DNA of 23,842 nucleotides, taken from a virus. This document shows, in pieces, positions 13,126-20,611 of this stretch (positions are counted from its first letter, which is position 1; the number at the start of each line of letters is the position of its first letter). The translations under genes and the position numbers were made by a program. The DNA lies in IMG/VR virus record IMGVR_UViG_3300023202_000395, positions 1 through 23,842 of that record; one strand, written 5' to 3'. Below the pieces are notes generated by a model that saw only the letters and a program-made list of their open reading frames with translations, did no database searches and was not told the origin of the DNA.

Positions 13126-15498
13126 ATGGCATCGGAACGCAGCATCCGAGCCGGCAAAGCCGACGTCGAGCTGTCGCTCAACGACAAGCTCGACCGCGGG
13201 CTGAAGCGCGCCCAGGCGAAGCTCCGCCGGCTCGGCACGTCGATCCAGAACATCGGCCGTTCTTTTCTCGCCGCGGGCGGCGTGATTGTCGGCAGCCTCG
13301 GGCTCGCCGTCCGCCAGTTCGCCGCCGCCGGCGACGAGCTCGACAAGATGAGCCGCCGCACGGGCGTGTCGGTGCGGGCGCTGTCCGAGTTGAAGTTTGC
13401 GGCCGAGCAGTCGGGTTCGTCGCTGGACAGCTTCGAGAAGGGCGTCCGCCGGATGCAGCGGTCGATCTTCGACCTGGAGCGGGGATCGTCCACGGCCGTC
13501 GATGCGTTCGCGGCGATCGGGCTCACGCTCGACGACCTGCGGGGCCTCTCGCCCGAGGCCCAGTTCGAGATGATCGCCGGCCGGCTTGCCCAGGTCGAGG
13601 ACATGAGCCGCCGGGCCGCGATCGCCCAGCAGCTCTTCGGCCGGGCCGGCACCGAACTGCTCCCGCTCCTGGAGCAGGGGGCGGCGGGGATCGACAAGCT
13701 CCGCCAACAGGCCCGCGACCTCGGCATCACCCTCGACGACGAGGATGCCGCCGCCGCGGCGAAGCTCAGCGACCAGCTGAACATCCTGAAGCGGCAGCTC
13801 GGGGCCGCCGCGGTCCAGATCGGATCTGTCCTTCAGCCGGCGGTCAGCGAGGTCGCGACCACGATCGCCAACAAAGGGAAGGCGGTCATTGACCTGGTCA
13901 AGCGGAACGGCGACCTGATCCGCACCGTCGGGAAGGTCGGCGTCACGCTGGTTGCCGCCGGCGCGGCACTGACGGCGCTCGGGCTCACGATCAAGGTCGT
14001 CGCGGCCGGGATCGGCGGGCTGAGCGTCGCCGTCAAGGCCCTCACGGCCGCCTTGACCTTCCTCGCCGCTCACCCGGCGGTGATCACCGTGGCGGCGCTC
14101 GCCGCCGGCGTCACCGCCCTCGCCGGGGCGTACCTCCACGCGACCAACCGCGTCGAGGGCTTCAGCCGCGCCGCGGCCGACGCCACCAAGCGGGGCGACC
14201 AGCTCCGAAAGACCGACCAGCTCCGGTTCCAGCGGCTCAAGCAACTCGACCGCCAGCAGTCGCTGACCAACGGGCAGATGGCCGAGGCCCGGGACCTGAT
14301 CGCGGCCCTGACCGGGCGGTACGGCGATCTGGGGCTGTCGATCGATCAGACGACCGGCAAGATCGAGGGGCTCGCCAGCGCCCAGCAGAAGGCCAACGCG
14401 CTGATGCGGCAGGCGGCGATCAAGGAGGTTGAGGCCGACCTCGCAGAGACACGGCGGAACGCCGCGGCGCTTCGGAAGAAGTCGAACATCCAACAGGACC
14501 AGTCGGCCTTCGAGGAGGGTTTGCGCACCGTGGCCTCGGTGACCACCCTGGTCGATAGCCCAGAAGAGAAGGCCCGCCGCTTTCACGAGCGGTTCAAAAT
14601 CGAGGAACAGCGGGTCGCGGCGCTGCAGCTGCGTCTGGAGGCACTCCGCGGCGGCGACGAAGCGGCGGTCACCGGCGAGTCGCAGGACCAGTCGCTTGCC
14701 GAGCGGGTCGCGGCCGGCGAAGCGACCGTCGCGGAAGACGCGGCCGCAGTGAAGAAGGCCGCCGACGAGGCCGCCCGCGCCGAGCAGCGGCTCGCCGACA
14801 TCGCCGAGGACCGTGCCCGCGACCGCCGCTCGGCGATCGAGAATGAAATCCACGACATCCGGGCCTTAGGCGAAGAACAGAAGCGGCTGTACGACCAGCT
14901 GATCGCGCATGAGCGGTCGCGACCCGAGCCCGACACCGATCGTCTCGCCGCCCTCGAAGGTGCCCGGCTTGGCATCGACGCGCAGACCGCCGACGACATC
15001 GCCCGCGTCCGGGAGCGGGAGGCGGACCGCGTCCGCCAGGACCGCGAGGAAGAGCGTCGCCGCGAGCTGCAGGCCGCCCAGGAGCAGGCCGAACGCGAGG
15101 CCGAGGCCCGGCTCGACGCCGAGCAGCACATCCAGGACGAGATCGAGCGGCTGCGGGTCCAGACCGATCCGGCTTTCAAAGACGACGACCTCGGGCGGGA
15201 CCTTGCGTTGCTAGATCTGGAGCGACAGCAGGCGCTCCGCGACGCGGCCGAGCTTGGGCTGGACGAGGACCTCATCAACCGCAAGTTCAACTTCCGCGCC
15301 ACGCTGTTGAAACAGCAGGACGTCGGGGTCGACACCGGCAGCGCCGCCGGCACGTCCTCACGGGGCATCTTCAACGCCGCCGCTCTGCAGAGCCTGCAGG
15401 GCGGCAGCTTCCAGACGGAGCTGCTCGACGCCAACAAGCGGATCGCCCGCAACACCGACCGCATCCCCGAGCCCGATGAGCTCGGGAACGCCTACTAG
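13126..15498 (+). CDS. tail tape measure protein
   Basis: The 790-residue protein sets tail length and is ejected with DNA. 'DELDKMSRRTGVSVRALSELKFAAEQSG' near 70-97 is a classic tape-measure block. A long hydrophobic stretch near 270-335 would insert in the host membrane. Residues about 540-680 are a highly charged coiled coil rich in Glu/Arg/Ala. Using the common rule of thumb of about 0.15 nm per residue, the tail would be roughly 115-120 nm long. It starts 3 nt after the previous stop. No lysozyme or peptidase domain is visible, so cell-wall penetration is probably handled elsewhere. The absence of sheath genes around it points to a siphovirus. Confidence 0.92.
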   Translation: MASERSIRAGKADVELSLNDKLDRGLKRAQAKLRRLGTSIQNIGRSFLAAGGVIVGSLGLAVRQFAAAGDELDKMSRRTGVSVRALSELKFAAEQSGSSLDSFEKGVRRMQRSIFDLERGSSTAVDAFAAIGLTLDDLRGLSPEAQFEMIAGRLAQVEDMSRRAAIAQQLFGRAGTELLPLLEQGAAGIDKLRQQARDLGITLDDEDAAAAAKLSDQLNILKRQLGAAAVQIGSVLQPAVSEVATTIANKGKAVIDLVKRNGDLIRTVGKVGVTLVAAGAALTALGLTIKVVAAGIGGLSVAVKALTAALTFLAAHPAVITVAALAAGVTALAGAYLHATNRVEGFSRAAADATKRGDQLRKTDQLRFQRLKQLDRQQSLTNGQMAEARDLIAALTGRYGDLGLSIDQTTGKIEGLASAQQKANALMRQAAIKEVEADLAETRRNAAALRKKSNIQQDQSAFEEGLRTVASVTTLVDSPEEKARRFHERFKIEEQRVAALQLRLEALRGGDEAAVTGESQDQSLAERVAAGEATVAEDAAAVKKAADEAARAEQRLADIAEDRARDRRSAIENEIHDIRALGEEQKRLYDQLIAHERSRPEPDTDRLAALEGARLGIDAQTADDIARVREREADRVRQDREEERRRELQAAQEQAEREAEARLDAEQHIQDEIERLRVQTDPAFKDDDLGRDLALLDLERQQALRDAAELGLDEDLINRKFNFRATLLKQQDVGVDTGSAAGTSSRGIFNAAALQSLQGGSFQTELLDANKRIARNTDRIPEPDELGNAY

Positions 15499-15512
15499 CC
15501 AAGGACCTCGAC

Positions 15513-16322
15513 GTGCCGATCACCGTCGCGGACAAACACGCGGGTTACAAGCTCGGCGGGAAGACCGCCGAGCGGCTCTACGTCGTGAAGGGGACCACCG
15601 ACGTCGCCGCGGCCCGCTCCGCGCTGATCGCCGCGGCCCCGGCGACGTGGGAGGGCCTGACCCGTGACACCGACGCGGCCGACGTGGAGGACCTCGCCCA
15701 CCAGGCGTGGCTCGGCCGCGTGCCTTACAAGCTCCCCAACGCTACGCAGAAGGACGTCGGCGAGAGCAGCTTCAACTTCGAGGTCGGCGGGCAGACGGTG
15801 AACATCCGCCAGTCGCCCAACACGCTCGCCAGCTACGCCCCGGCCGGCGAGACCGCGCCCGACTTCGAGGGCGCGATCGGGGTGAGCCAGCAGGGCGAGA
15901 CGATCAGCGTTGCCGGCGTCGATATCGTCGTGCCTCGTTACAGCTTCAGCGAGACGCACGTCTTTGCCGCGGCGTCGATCGACGCCGCCTACAAGGGCAC
16001 GCTCTTCAGCCTGGTCGGGTCGACGAACGACGCCAGCTTCAAGGGCCTCGCCGCCGGCGAGTGCCTGCTGCAGGGCGTGAGCGGCGGCGCGCGGGGCGAC
16101 GGCGACTACGAGCTCACGTTCAACTTCGAGGGGCTGCCCAACGAGACGGACATCACCGTCGGCGACATCACCGTCGCCAGCAAGGGCGGCTGGGATTATC
16201 TCTGGGCCTACTACGCCGAAGAGGTCGACGCCGGTCGATACATCAGCAAGCCGGTCGCTGCCTACGTCGAGCGGCTCTACCCGCGGAAGAACTTCAGCCT
16301 GCTCGGCATAGGGACCGCGTGA
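15513..16322 (+). CDS. distal tail/virion structural protein of unknown family
   Basis: The 269-residue protein starts at a GTG with aagga (15501-15505) upstream, 14 nt after the tape-measure stop. It is strand-rich with many aromatic and Gly residues ('ESSFNFEVGGQTVNIRQS', 'GDYELTFNFEGLPNETDI', 'GGWDYLWAYYAEEVDAGRYI'). No recognisable enzymatic motif is present. The position directly after the tape measure is that of distal tail or hub proteins. The sequence 'FNFE' recurs at about 87-90 and 205-208, hinting at two related beta-domains. The one-base overlap with the next gene (TGATG) couples it to the tail-tip protein. The structural role is inferred from place and composition. Confidence 0.6.
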   Translation: MPITVADKHAGYKLGGKTAERLYVVKGTTDVAAARSALIAAAPATWEGLTRDTDAADVEDLAHQAWLGRVPYKLPNATQKDVGESSFNFEVGGQTVNIRQSPNTLASYAPAGETAPDFEGAIGVSQQGETISVAGVDIVVPRYSFSETHVFAAASIDAAYKGTLFSLVGSTNDASFKGLAAGECLLQGVSGGARGDGDYELTFNFEGLPNETDITVGDITVASKGGWDYLWAYYAEEVDAGRYISKPVAAYVERLYPRKNFSLLGIGTA

Positions 16323-17614
16323 TGCGATCGCTCCGCAAGGTCAGCTCGACATCTCCGCCGGGGAAGCTGAGGGCCCGGACCTTCAACGCGATCGTTGACG
16401 GCCTGCAGGCCGAGCGCCGGTCGATGCGGCAAGGCCCGCCGATCGGCCAGGCCGCGACCGCGGCCGGGCTGATCACGATCCGCAACGGCACCGGGGCCGA
16501 CCTGCTGCCGCACCAGGTGGTGGGGCTGGGCGACCCGCTGATCCATCCCACGACCGGCGCGGCGAGCGAGCCGGGCTGGTTGAGCCGGCCGGGCCTGGTC
16601 GGCGAGACGCCGGCGATCGCCGACCACCTCGGCCGGTTCGCGATCACCGCGACCCCGATCCCCGACGGCGGGCTCGGCTTCGCCCGCGTCGACGGCGCGG
16701 TCCACTGCAAGGTGCAGATGGAAGACGACGGTCACCAGTGGGCGGACGTGGACGACGGCGAGGTCGCCCACCTGGTCAGCGGGTCCGCCGGCACCGCCCG
16801 CATCCTCTGGGTCGATACCGGCGACAACCCCCGCCACGCGCTCGTGCTGCTCGGCACGAACGCCCCGCTCGGGCTCTTCGCCAACTACCAGGCCTACTTT
16901 GCCGACGACACGCTCAGCGTCCCGGCGTCCCGGATGCGGGCTGTCCTGGTCGGCGGCGGCGGCGGTGGCGGCGGCGGCAGCAACAGCTCGACGAGCTTCG
17001 AGTTCTACGTCGCCGGCAGCTCCGGCGGTGACACGACCGTGCGGCTCGCCGAGGGGCTCGCCGGCGGCGGCGGGGGCGGTGCCGGAGGGCTTGCCTTCGT
17101 CGACCTCGACGGGCTCGTGATCGGCGACACGATCACGATTACGGTTGGGGCGGCCGGGGCGGCCGGGGCGATGGCCACGAAGGGCGCAACCGGCGGTCAC
17201 TCGTCGATTGTGATCGCAGGCGACGCGGCGGTGGAGAAGATCGTCGCCCGCGGGGGTTACCCCGGCCTCTCCGGCGGATCAAACAATCCGGGCGGCGGCG
17301 GGGTCGGTGGGCAGTGCGGTGTCGGGTCGTCGGCCGAGGACGCCTTCATCAGCTCGGCCAACGCGGTCTATGGGGCACGCACCGGCGACCGTTACAACGT
17401 GCTCGCCGTCGGCGGGGTCGGCGGCGCGAGCGGGCAGTGGGGCCGGATCAACGACCACGTCGATGACGGCATCGGTGGCCGGGGCGGCGACGGCCAGTTC
17501 GCGCCGTTCGTGGTCGCCGAGGGCTCTTTGGCCAAGGGCAGCGGGGGGGCGGGCGGCAAGGGCGGCTCGGCCGGCGTCGCCGGCCAGAAGGGGGCGGTCG
17601 CGCTGCTCTGGTAG
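16322..17614 (+). CDS. glycine-rich tail-tip/receptor-binding protein candidate
   Basis: The 430-residue protein has an N-terminal region ('RTFNAIVDGLQAERR') followed by a compact domain to about residue 200. From about 205 a glycine-rich domain takes over: 'VLVGGGGGGGGGS', 'GLAGGGGGGAGG', 'NNPGGGGVGGQCG' and 'GSGGAGGKGGSAG', with intervening variable loops. This resembles glycine-rich tail-tip proteins with packed polyglycine-II helices (as in the S16 gp38 adhesin type), whose loops contact the receptor. The protein is the last gene of the late operon, a usual place for host-range determinants. Annotation rests on composition; no sequence family is certain. Confidence 0.65.
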   Translation: MRSLRKVSSTSPPGKLRARTFNAIVDGLQAERRSMRQGPPIGQAATAAGLITIRNGTGADLLPHQVVGLGDPLIHPTTGAASEPGWLSRPGLVGETPAIADHLGRFAITATPIPDGGLGFARVDGAVHCKVQMEDDGHQWADVDDGEVAHLVSGSAGTARILWVDTGDNPRHALVLLGTNAPLGLFANYQAYFADDTLSVPASRMRAVLVGGGGGGGGGSNSSTSFEFYVAGSSGGDTTVRLAEGLAGGGGGGAGGLAFVDLDGLVIGDTITITVGAAGAAGAMATKGATGGHSSIVIAGDAAVEKIVARGGYPGLSGGSNNPGGGGVGGQCGVGSSAEDAFISSANAVYGARTGDRYNVLAVGGVGGASGQWGRINDHVDDGIGGRGGDGQFAPFVVAEGSLAKGSGGAGGKGGSAGVAGQKGAVALLW

Positions 17615-17623
17615 CCGCGGGTC

Positions 17624-17637
17624 ATTACGGCCGTAAT
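17624..17637. repeat. 14-bp palindrome, copy 3 (exact), at the convergent junction
   Basis: ATTACGGCCGTAAT sits in the 22-bp gap between the stop of the last late gene (17614) and the stop of the minus-strand membrane protein gene, touching the latter by one base. It is flanked by gtc and caccgcc, as in copy 2. It has no loop or T-tract, so it is not a normal terminator. Confidence 0.85.
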
Positions 17638-18017
17638 CACCGCCCCGTGTTGACCGCGATGTCGCGGAGCAGGCCGACGGCGCAGCCCATCAGCATCCAG
17701 ATCACGCCGCTGCTCGCAAGCATGAACGCCGGCACCAGGCCGATCGCGACCGTGATGCCCCGCAGGTCGCGCATCTCGGGGCCGACGTAGTCGTCGGCCG
17801 TCACCATCACGCCGAACGCCCACAGCAAGCCAATGAAGAACAGCACCAAGCCCAGCGCGATGCTCACGCCGGCCAGGATCGGGGCGAGCGAGACGTAGCT
17901 GCTCCGCGACGCCGGCGATCGCCGTGGCCGCGGCGTCGATGCGGCGCGTCGTGCGGGCGTGCGGCGAGCTGGCCGGCCTTCGGTGTGGGCGAGGTCCGCG
18001 AGCGGGTTGTCTGACAT
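17637..18017 (-). CDS. two-helix membrane protein of unknown function
   Basis: The 126-residue protein has a basic, disordered N-terminus ('RPARRTPARRAASTPRPRRS') and two hydrophobic segments. The first is near residues 45-72 ('APILAGVSIALGLVLFFIGLLWAFGVMV') and the second near 88-112 ('ITVAIGLVPAFMLASSGVIWMLMGC'). The start was chosen at the ATG giving 'MSDNPLADL'; the upstream extension is Arg/Pro-rich shadow sequence. It faces the late operon tail to tail. A two-segment membrane protein here could be a holin or a superinfection-exclusion protein, but no family motif supports either. Confidence 0.65.
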   Translation of the reverse strand: MSDNPLADLAHTEGRPARRTPARRAASTPRPRRSPASRSSYVSLAPILAGVSIALGLVLFFIGLLWAFGVMVTADDYVGPEMRDLRGITVAIGLVPAFMLASSGVIWMLMGCAVGLLRDIAVNTGR

Positions 18018-18049
18018 CGGCTGCCCCAGATTGAGAGGAGGGGCCGAGG

Positions 18050-18271
18050 TTAGGGCCGCCCGGGTGGACGTGCAACCCGCGTCGGCCGGCCCAACTCGCC
18101 CGCCGGCACGAGCAGCCGGTCGCCGGGCTCGAGTTCGACCCCGGCCTCGCGTCGCCGGACGCGGCGGACCTCGACCAGGGCGAAGCCGTGGTGGCGGTTG
18201 AGCTCCACGGCGGTGTACCGGCCGAAGGCGTCGGCGATCGCGTGCAGGGGGCCGTCGGAGGTCGCGGTCAT
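18050..18271 (-). CDS. small hypothetical protein next to the integrase
   Basis: The 73-residue protein starts 'MTATSDGPLHAIADAFGRYTAVELNRHHG' and continues with short strands ('FALVEVRRVRR', 'GVELEPGDRLLVPAG'), a small beta-rich fold by appearance. The ATG lies inside the heptamer GAGCATG, a third copy of the arm of the inverted repeat just upstream (18285-18323). Translation may therefore be affected by RNA folding if the integrase transcript reads through. No family is recognised. It is probably expressed with the integrase or the membrane protein 32 nt downstream. Confidence 0.5.
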   Translation of the reverse strand: MTATSDGPLHAIADAFGRYTAVELNRHHGFALVEVRRVRRREAGVELEPGDRLLVPAGELGRPTRVARPPGRP

Positions 18272-18284
18272 GCTCCGAGAAGGC

Positions 18285-18323
18285 GAGCATGGCCGCACGC
18301 TACATGAGCGTGCGGCCATGCTC
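18285..18323. repeat. 16-bp perfect inverted repeat with 7-nt spacer beside the integrase
   Basis: GAGCATGGCCGCACGC (18285-18300) and its exact complement GCGTGCGGCCATGCTC (18308-18323) flank the 7-nt spacer tacatga. It lies 22 bp beyond the integrase stop. As RNA it would be a very strong hairpin, a terminator without a clear U-tract. As DNA, an inverted pair around a 7-bp spacer also fits the core of a tyrosine recombinase crossover site. A further CATGCTC at 18269-18275 gives a third arm copy. Confidence 0.75.
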
Positions 18324-18345
18324 AGGGGGCCGGCGCTCCCGGGCG

Positions 18346-19548
18346 TCACCCGAACCCGACCAGCCGCAGCGGCGGCCGGCCGTCGCCGGCGCCGGTGCCG
18401 GTCGGGGCCAGCGGGTCGGGCGTGCGGGGCGGCGGGCCGTCGGTACCGCTCCGCCCCAGGCGGACGATCAGCTGCCGGCGAGCTTCGCCATCATCGTTGA
18501 CGTACCGCTGGGTCGTCGTGATCCGGCGGTGGCCCATCTGCACCCGCGTGCCCTCGGGATCCACGCGGACGCTCCGCGTCGCGAACGCGTGGCGGAGCTG
18601 AAGCGGGGTCAGCGGCGGCAGCCCCGCCCGCGTCAGCGCCCGCGCGATCGCCCGGTACATCGCCGTGCGGGCGTGGTAGGGGTGCGAGGCCGACCAGGGG
18701 AACAGCCGGGCGGCGGGGTCGAAGTCCACCGCAAACGACAGCCGGGCCTGCCCCGCGTCGGTCGAGTTCGCCCACACCGCCTCGTCGATCAGGGCCTTCG
18801 CCCGAGCGGTCAGCCCGACCACGCGCCGCTCTTCGCCCTCGTGCTCGGTCTTCCACTCCGGCGGCAGATACTGCCAACCGCCGCTTCCGGGGCTTCCGGG
18901 GGCGTCTTCGACCACGTCGCACCGCCGCATGATGACCAGCTCGATCGCCCGCATCCCGGTCTCCCACATCAGCTCGAGCGCGACCGCGACCAGCAGCCGT
19001 CGGCGGTGCTGGTCCCGCTGGTACGCGGTGCGGCGGGGCATCCGCCGGCACTCGCCGCGGATCGCCGCGACCAGGTCAAAGACGACCTCGGCCGGGGCCG
19101 CGGGCACCCGCTCGCTCCGCCTCGCCTTGCCCTTGCCCGGCTTCGACGGCCGGCACCGCTTCAGCTCGTGGGTCACCTCGCGGTCGAGCAGGTCCTCGCC
19201 TTCCGCCCACGCGTACATGCCGATCACCATCTGCCGGCACTTGTTCACGTGGGCCAGCGTCCACGGCTTGCCGTGACAGTTGACCTTGGTCTGCAGGTGG
19301 TCGAGGTAGGCCCGCAGATGTTGGCGATTGAGCTCCTCGGCCGGCAGGTCGCCGATGCCCCCGGAAGCGTCGTCACCGCCAAGCAACGGCAGGTTCGAGC
19401 CGGGGCCGGATTCCGGGGGCGGGGGGACTTCGAGCAGGTACTCGGTCGCGGCCCGGATCGCCGACGCGGTCGAGGTCGATCGGCCGTGTTTGACGTACTC
19501 GCGTGCGGCGTGCGCCCGGTAGTGGTGGACCAGTTCGGCAAGCTTCAT
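18346..19548 (-). CDS. tyrosine recombinase (phage integrase)
   Basis: The roughly 400-residue protein catalyses site-specific integration and excision through a covalent 3'-phosphotyrosyl link. Catalytic positions, numbered from the GTG one codon before my chosen ATG, are R201 ('ETGMRAIELVIMR'), K234 in 'PEWKTEHEGEERRVVGL', R320 in 'LQLRHAFATR', H341 in 'QMGHRRITT' and Y350 ('TQRYVN'). The His of the usual H-x-x-R box is replaced by Leu317 (PLQLR), as I recall for planctomycete-type integrases. The N-terminal core-binding domain (about 70-135) precedes a basic linker. The ATG at 19548 is preceded by gaggtg. A strong inverted repeat lies just downstream. It diverges from the toxin-antitoxin genes across a 428-bp region. 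Confidence 0.92.
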   Translation of the reverse strand: MKLAELVHHYRAHAAREYVKHGRSTSTASAIRAATEYLLEVPPPPESGPGSNLPLLGGDDASGGIGDLPAEELNRQHLRAYLDHLQTKVNCHGKPWTLAHVNKCRQMVIGMYAWAEGEDLLDREVTHELKRCRPSKPGKGKARRSERVPAAPAEVVFDLVAAIRGECRRMPRRTAYQRDQHRRRLLVAVALELMWETGMRAIELVIMRRCDVVEDAPGSPGSGGWQYLPPEWKTEHEGEERRVVGLTARAKALIDEAVWANSTDAGQARLSFAVDFDPAARLFPWSASHPYHARTAMYRAIARALTRAGLPPLTPLQLRHAFATRSVRVDPEGTRVQMGHRRITTTQRYVNDDGEARRQLIVRLGRSGTDGPPPRTPDPLAPTGTGAGDGRPPLRLVGFG

Positions 19549-19687
19549 CACTTCACCTCGTGATCGCCTCCGTGCTGGGGTGAGGATTGAGGCCCCGGCG
19601 ATGACGCTAGAGTCTTCCGGCCGCTCGCTCCGCTCCTGAACGTCGCGATCGGCTGCCGGGCCGTGGTGGGGACCGATGACCGCCGCG

Positions 19688-19725
19688 GAAACGGGCCGCG
19701 CCGTTCACGCAGCGCGGCCCGTTTC
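19688..19725. repeat. 14-bp perfect stem-loop, control region
   Basis: GAAACGGGCCGCGC (19688-19701) pairs exactly with GCGCGGCCCGTTTC (19712-19725) around a 10-nt loop. The A/T-rich outer end of the stem gives terminator-like character in both directions, with gtttc at the 3' side. It could stop transcription entering from either flank. Confidence 0.7.
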
Positions 19726-19751
19726 ACTACCCGGCGACGGCCACCATCAAC

Positions 19752-19773
19752 GGCTGTAGCATCGGCTACAGCC
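19752..19773. repeat. 9-bp inverted repeat, operator-like
   Basis: GGCTGTAGC (19752-19760) and GCTACAGCC (19765-19773) flank atcg. The short symmetric arms with a 4-bp centre resemble a helix-turn-helix operator, and the pair encodes an XRE-type regulator downstream. It lies about 150 bp upstream of the identified promoter, so direct repression of that promoter from here is uncertain. Confidence 0.6.
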
Positions 19774-19806
19774 GAGGGCCCGTGCAGTCGCCACGGCCCG
19801 AGGCAA

Positions 19807-19840
19807 GGCCCCGCCGGCGGATCAGTCGCCGTGCGGGGCC
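19807..19840 (+). terminator. terminator-like compound stem-loop
   Basis: GGCCCCGC (19807-19814) pairs with GCGGGGCC (19833-19840). An inner CGGCG/CGCCG stem (19815-19819 with 19827-19831) stacks on it with one bulged T. It is followed by gctttgt, a weak T-rich tail. It could insulate the toxin-antitoxin promoter from upstream transcription. Confidence 0.5.
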
Positions 19841-19920
19841 GCTTTGTAAACGCAGAGGCCCGGCGGCTTCCTCCGATCCCTCGAACGCCGGGAAGTCTTT
19901 TACACGCGTGGTTGTGACGC

Positions 19921-19949
19921 TTGACAACTACGCGGGGCGGGGTTATCCT
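19921..19949 (+). promoter_or_regulatory. sigma70-type promoter of the toxin-antitoxin pair
   Basis: A perfect -35 TTGACA (19921-19926), a 17-nt spacer and the -10 TATCCT (19944-19949, four of six to consensus) are followed 28 nt later by the toxin ATG. A gaggg ribosome-binding site lies between. It is the clearest promoter in the window. Confidence 0.75.
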
Positions 19950-19976
19950 TCCACACAACCCTTGAGGGTCGACCCG

Positions 19977-20222
19977 ATGCCCGTCCGCTACTACTTCTGG
20001 ACCCCGCGAGCCGAAGCGAAGGTCGCCGAGCACGGCGTCGAGAAGCACGAGGCGGAACAGGTGCTGGAGCACCCCGAGCGGGACGAGCCGAGCGCATCGG
20101 ACCCGGACCACATGTGGGCCGCCGGGTACACCGCGGCCGGCCGCTGGATCGTCGTCGCCTACGAGCCGCTGGACGACCTGTGGGTCGCCCCGATCACCGC
20201 CTACGAACCCGCCGAGGAATGA
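19977..20222 (+). CDS. BrnT/RelE-like toxin of a toxin-antitoxin pair
   Basis: The 81-residue protein shows a pattern recalling BrnT and related RelE-superfamily toxins: 'FWTPRAEAKVAEHGVEKHEAEQVLEHP', then 'WAAGYTAAGRWIVVAYEPLDD', then 'WVAPITAYEP'. The 'HGV-x-x-x-E-x-E-x-V' helix followed by 'GR-x-x-x-V' strands and a final 'P-I-T-A-Y' strand is the family signature I rely on. Such toxins are mRNA interferases that act on the ribosome or on free RNA. The gene follows a strong promoter and is 4 nt upstream of an XRE-type antitoxin, the usual HigBA-like order. An alternative is a DUF4258-type protein without toxic activity. Catalytic residues cannot be assigned with certainty. Confidence 0.72.
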   Translation: MPVRYYFWTPRAEAKVAEHGVEKHEAEQVLEHPERDEPSASDPDHMWAAGYTAAGRWIVVAYEPLDDLWVAPITAYEPAEE

Positions 20223-20226
20223 ACCC

Positions 20227-20610
20227 ATGCCGACGCGACAGACCAAGCCGAAGCCGCCGAAGCTCTCGAAAAAGAAGCTCGCCCAGCTCGACCGGGCGGT
20301 CGATCGGATCGACGAGCAGATGCCGGCCATGACCGCCTGGGCGCTGGCGGCGAAGCGGGAGACCGACACGATCCGCGGCATCCGCCGGGCGCTCAAGGCG
20401 GCCCGGCTGCACAAGGGCGTCTCGCTCGCCGACCTCGACGCGAAGACCGGGATGGGCAAGGCGAACCTCTCCCGCCTCGAGAACAGCGACCAGGCGAACC
20501 CGACGATCGAGACCCTGCTCCGCGTGGCCGACGCGCTGGGCGTCGAGGTGAAGATCGCGGTCCTCGATCGCGAGGCCGGTGAAATGATCGACACGGGCAA
20601 GGCGGCGTAG
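20227..20610 (+). CDS. XRE-family antitoxin/transcriptional regulator
   Basis: The 127-residue protein has a Lys-rich N-terminal arm and helix (1-50, with 'AQLDRAVDRIDEQM'), then a helix-turn-helix of the XRE/Cro type at about 54-110. Its key elements are 'ARLHKGVSLADLDAKTGMGKANLSRLEN', followed by 'NPTIETLLRVADALGVEVKIAV'. It lies 4 nt after the toxin gene with gagga upstream of its ATG, so the pair is translated together. In such pairs the antitoxin neutralises the toxin and, alone or with it, represses their promoter. Besides stabilising the prophage, it could double as a phage regulator, because no CI-like repressor is visible elsewhere. Confidence 0.85.
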   Translation: MPTRQTKPKPPKLSKKKLAQLDRAVDRIDEQMPAMTAWALAAKRETDTIRGIRRALKAARLHKGVSLADLDAKTGMGKANLSRLENSDQANPTIETLLRVADALGVEVKIAVLDREAGEMIDTGKAA

Positions 20611-20611
20611 G

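Larger units (their letters stand above)
19549..19976. other. 428-bp control region between integrase and toxin-antitoxin genes
   Basis: No convincing protein gene is present; the Arg/Pro-rich frame at 19663-19917 is compositional noise. The region holds three stem-loops (19688-19725, 19752-19773, 19807-19840) and the promoter of the plus-strand pair (19921-19949). The integrase promoter must also lie here on the minus strand, but I see no strong hexamers for it. The stem-loops make a structured RNA, a set of operators or a terminator series possible. Confidence 0.6.

Noticed and set aside
12019-14853. 944-codon minus-strand open frame
   Set aside because: Antisense to the chaperone and tape-measure genes; composition is that of a shadow frame.
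18289-19563. 424-codon plus-strand open frame
   Set aside because: Antisense to the integrase, whose catalytic residues are all in the other strand.
19888-19905. tRNA T-loop-like gttcga on the minus strand
   Set aside because: No pairing T-stem, anticodon arm or acceptor stem could be drawn around it.
19663-19917. 84-codon plus frame in the control region
   Set aside because: Arg/Pro/Ser-rich, no ribosome-binding site, and it runs through the stem-loops.
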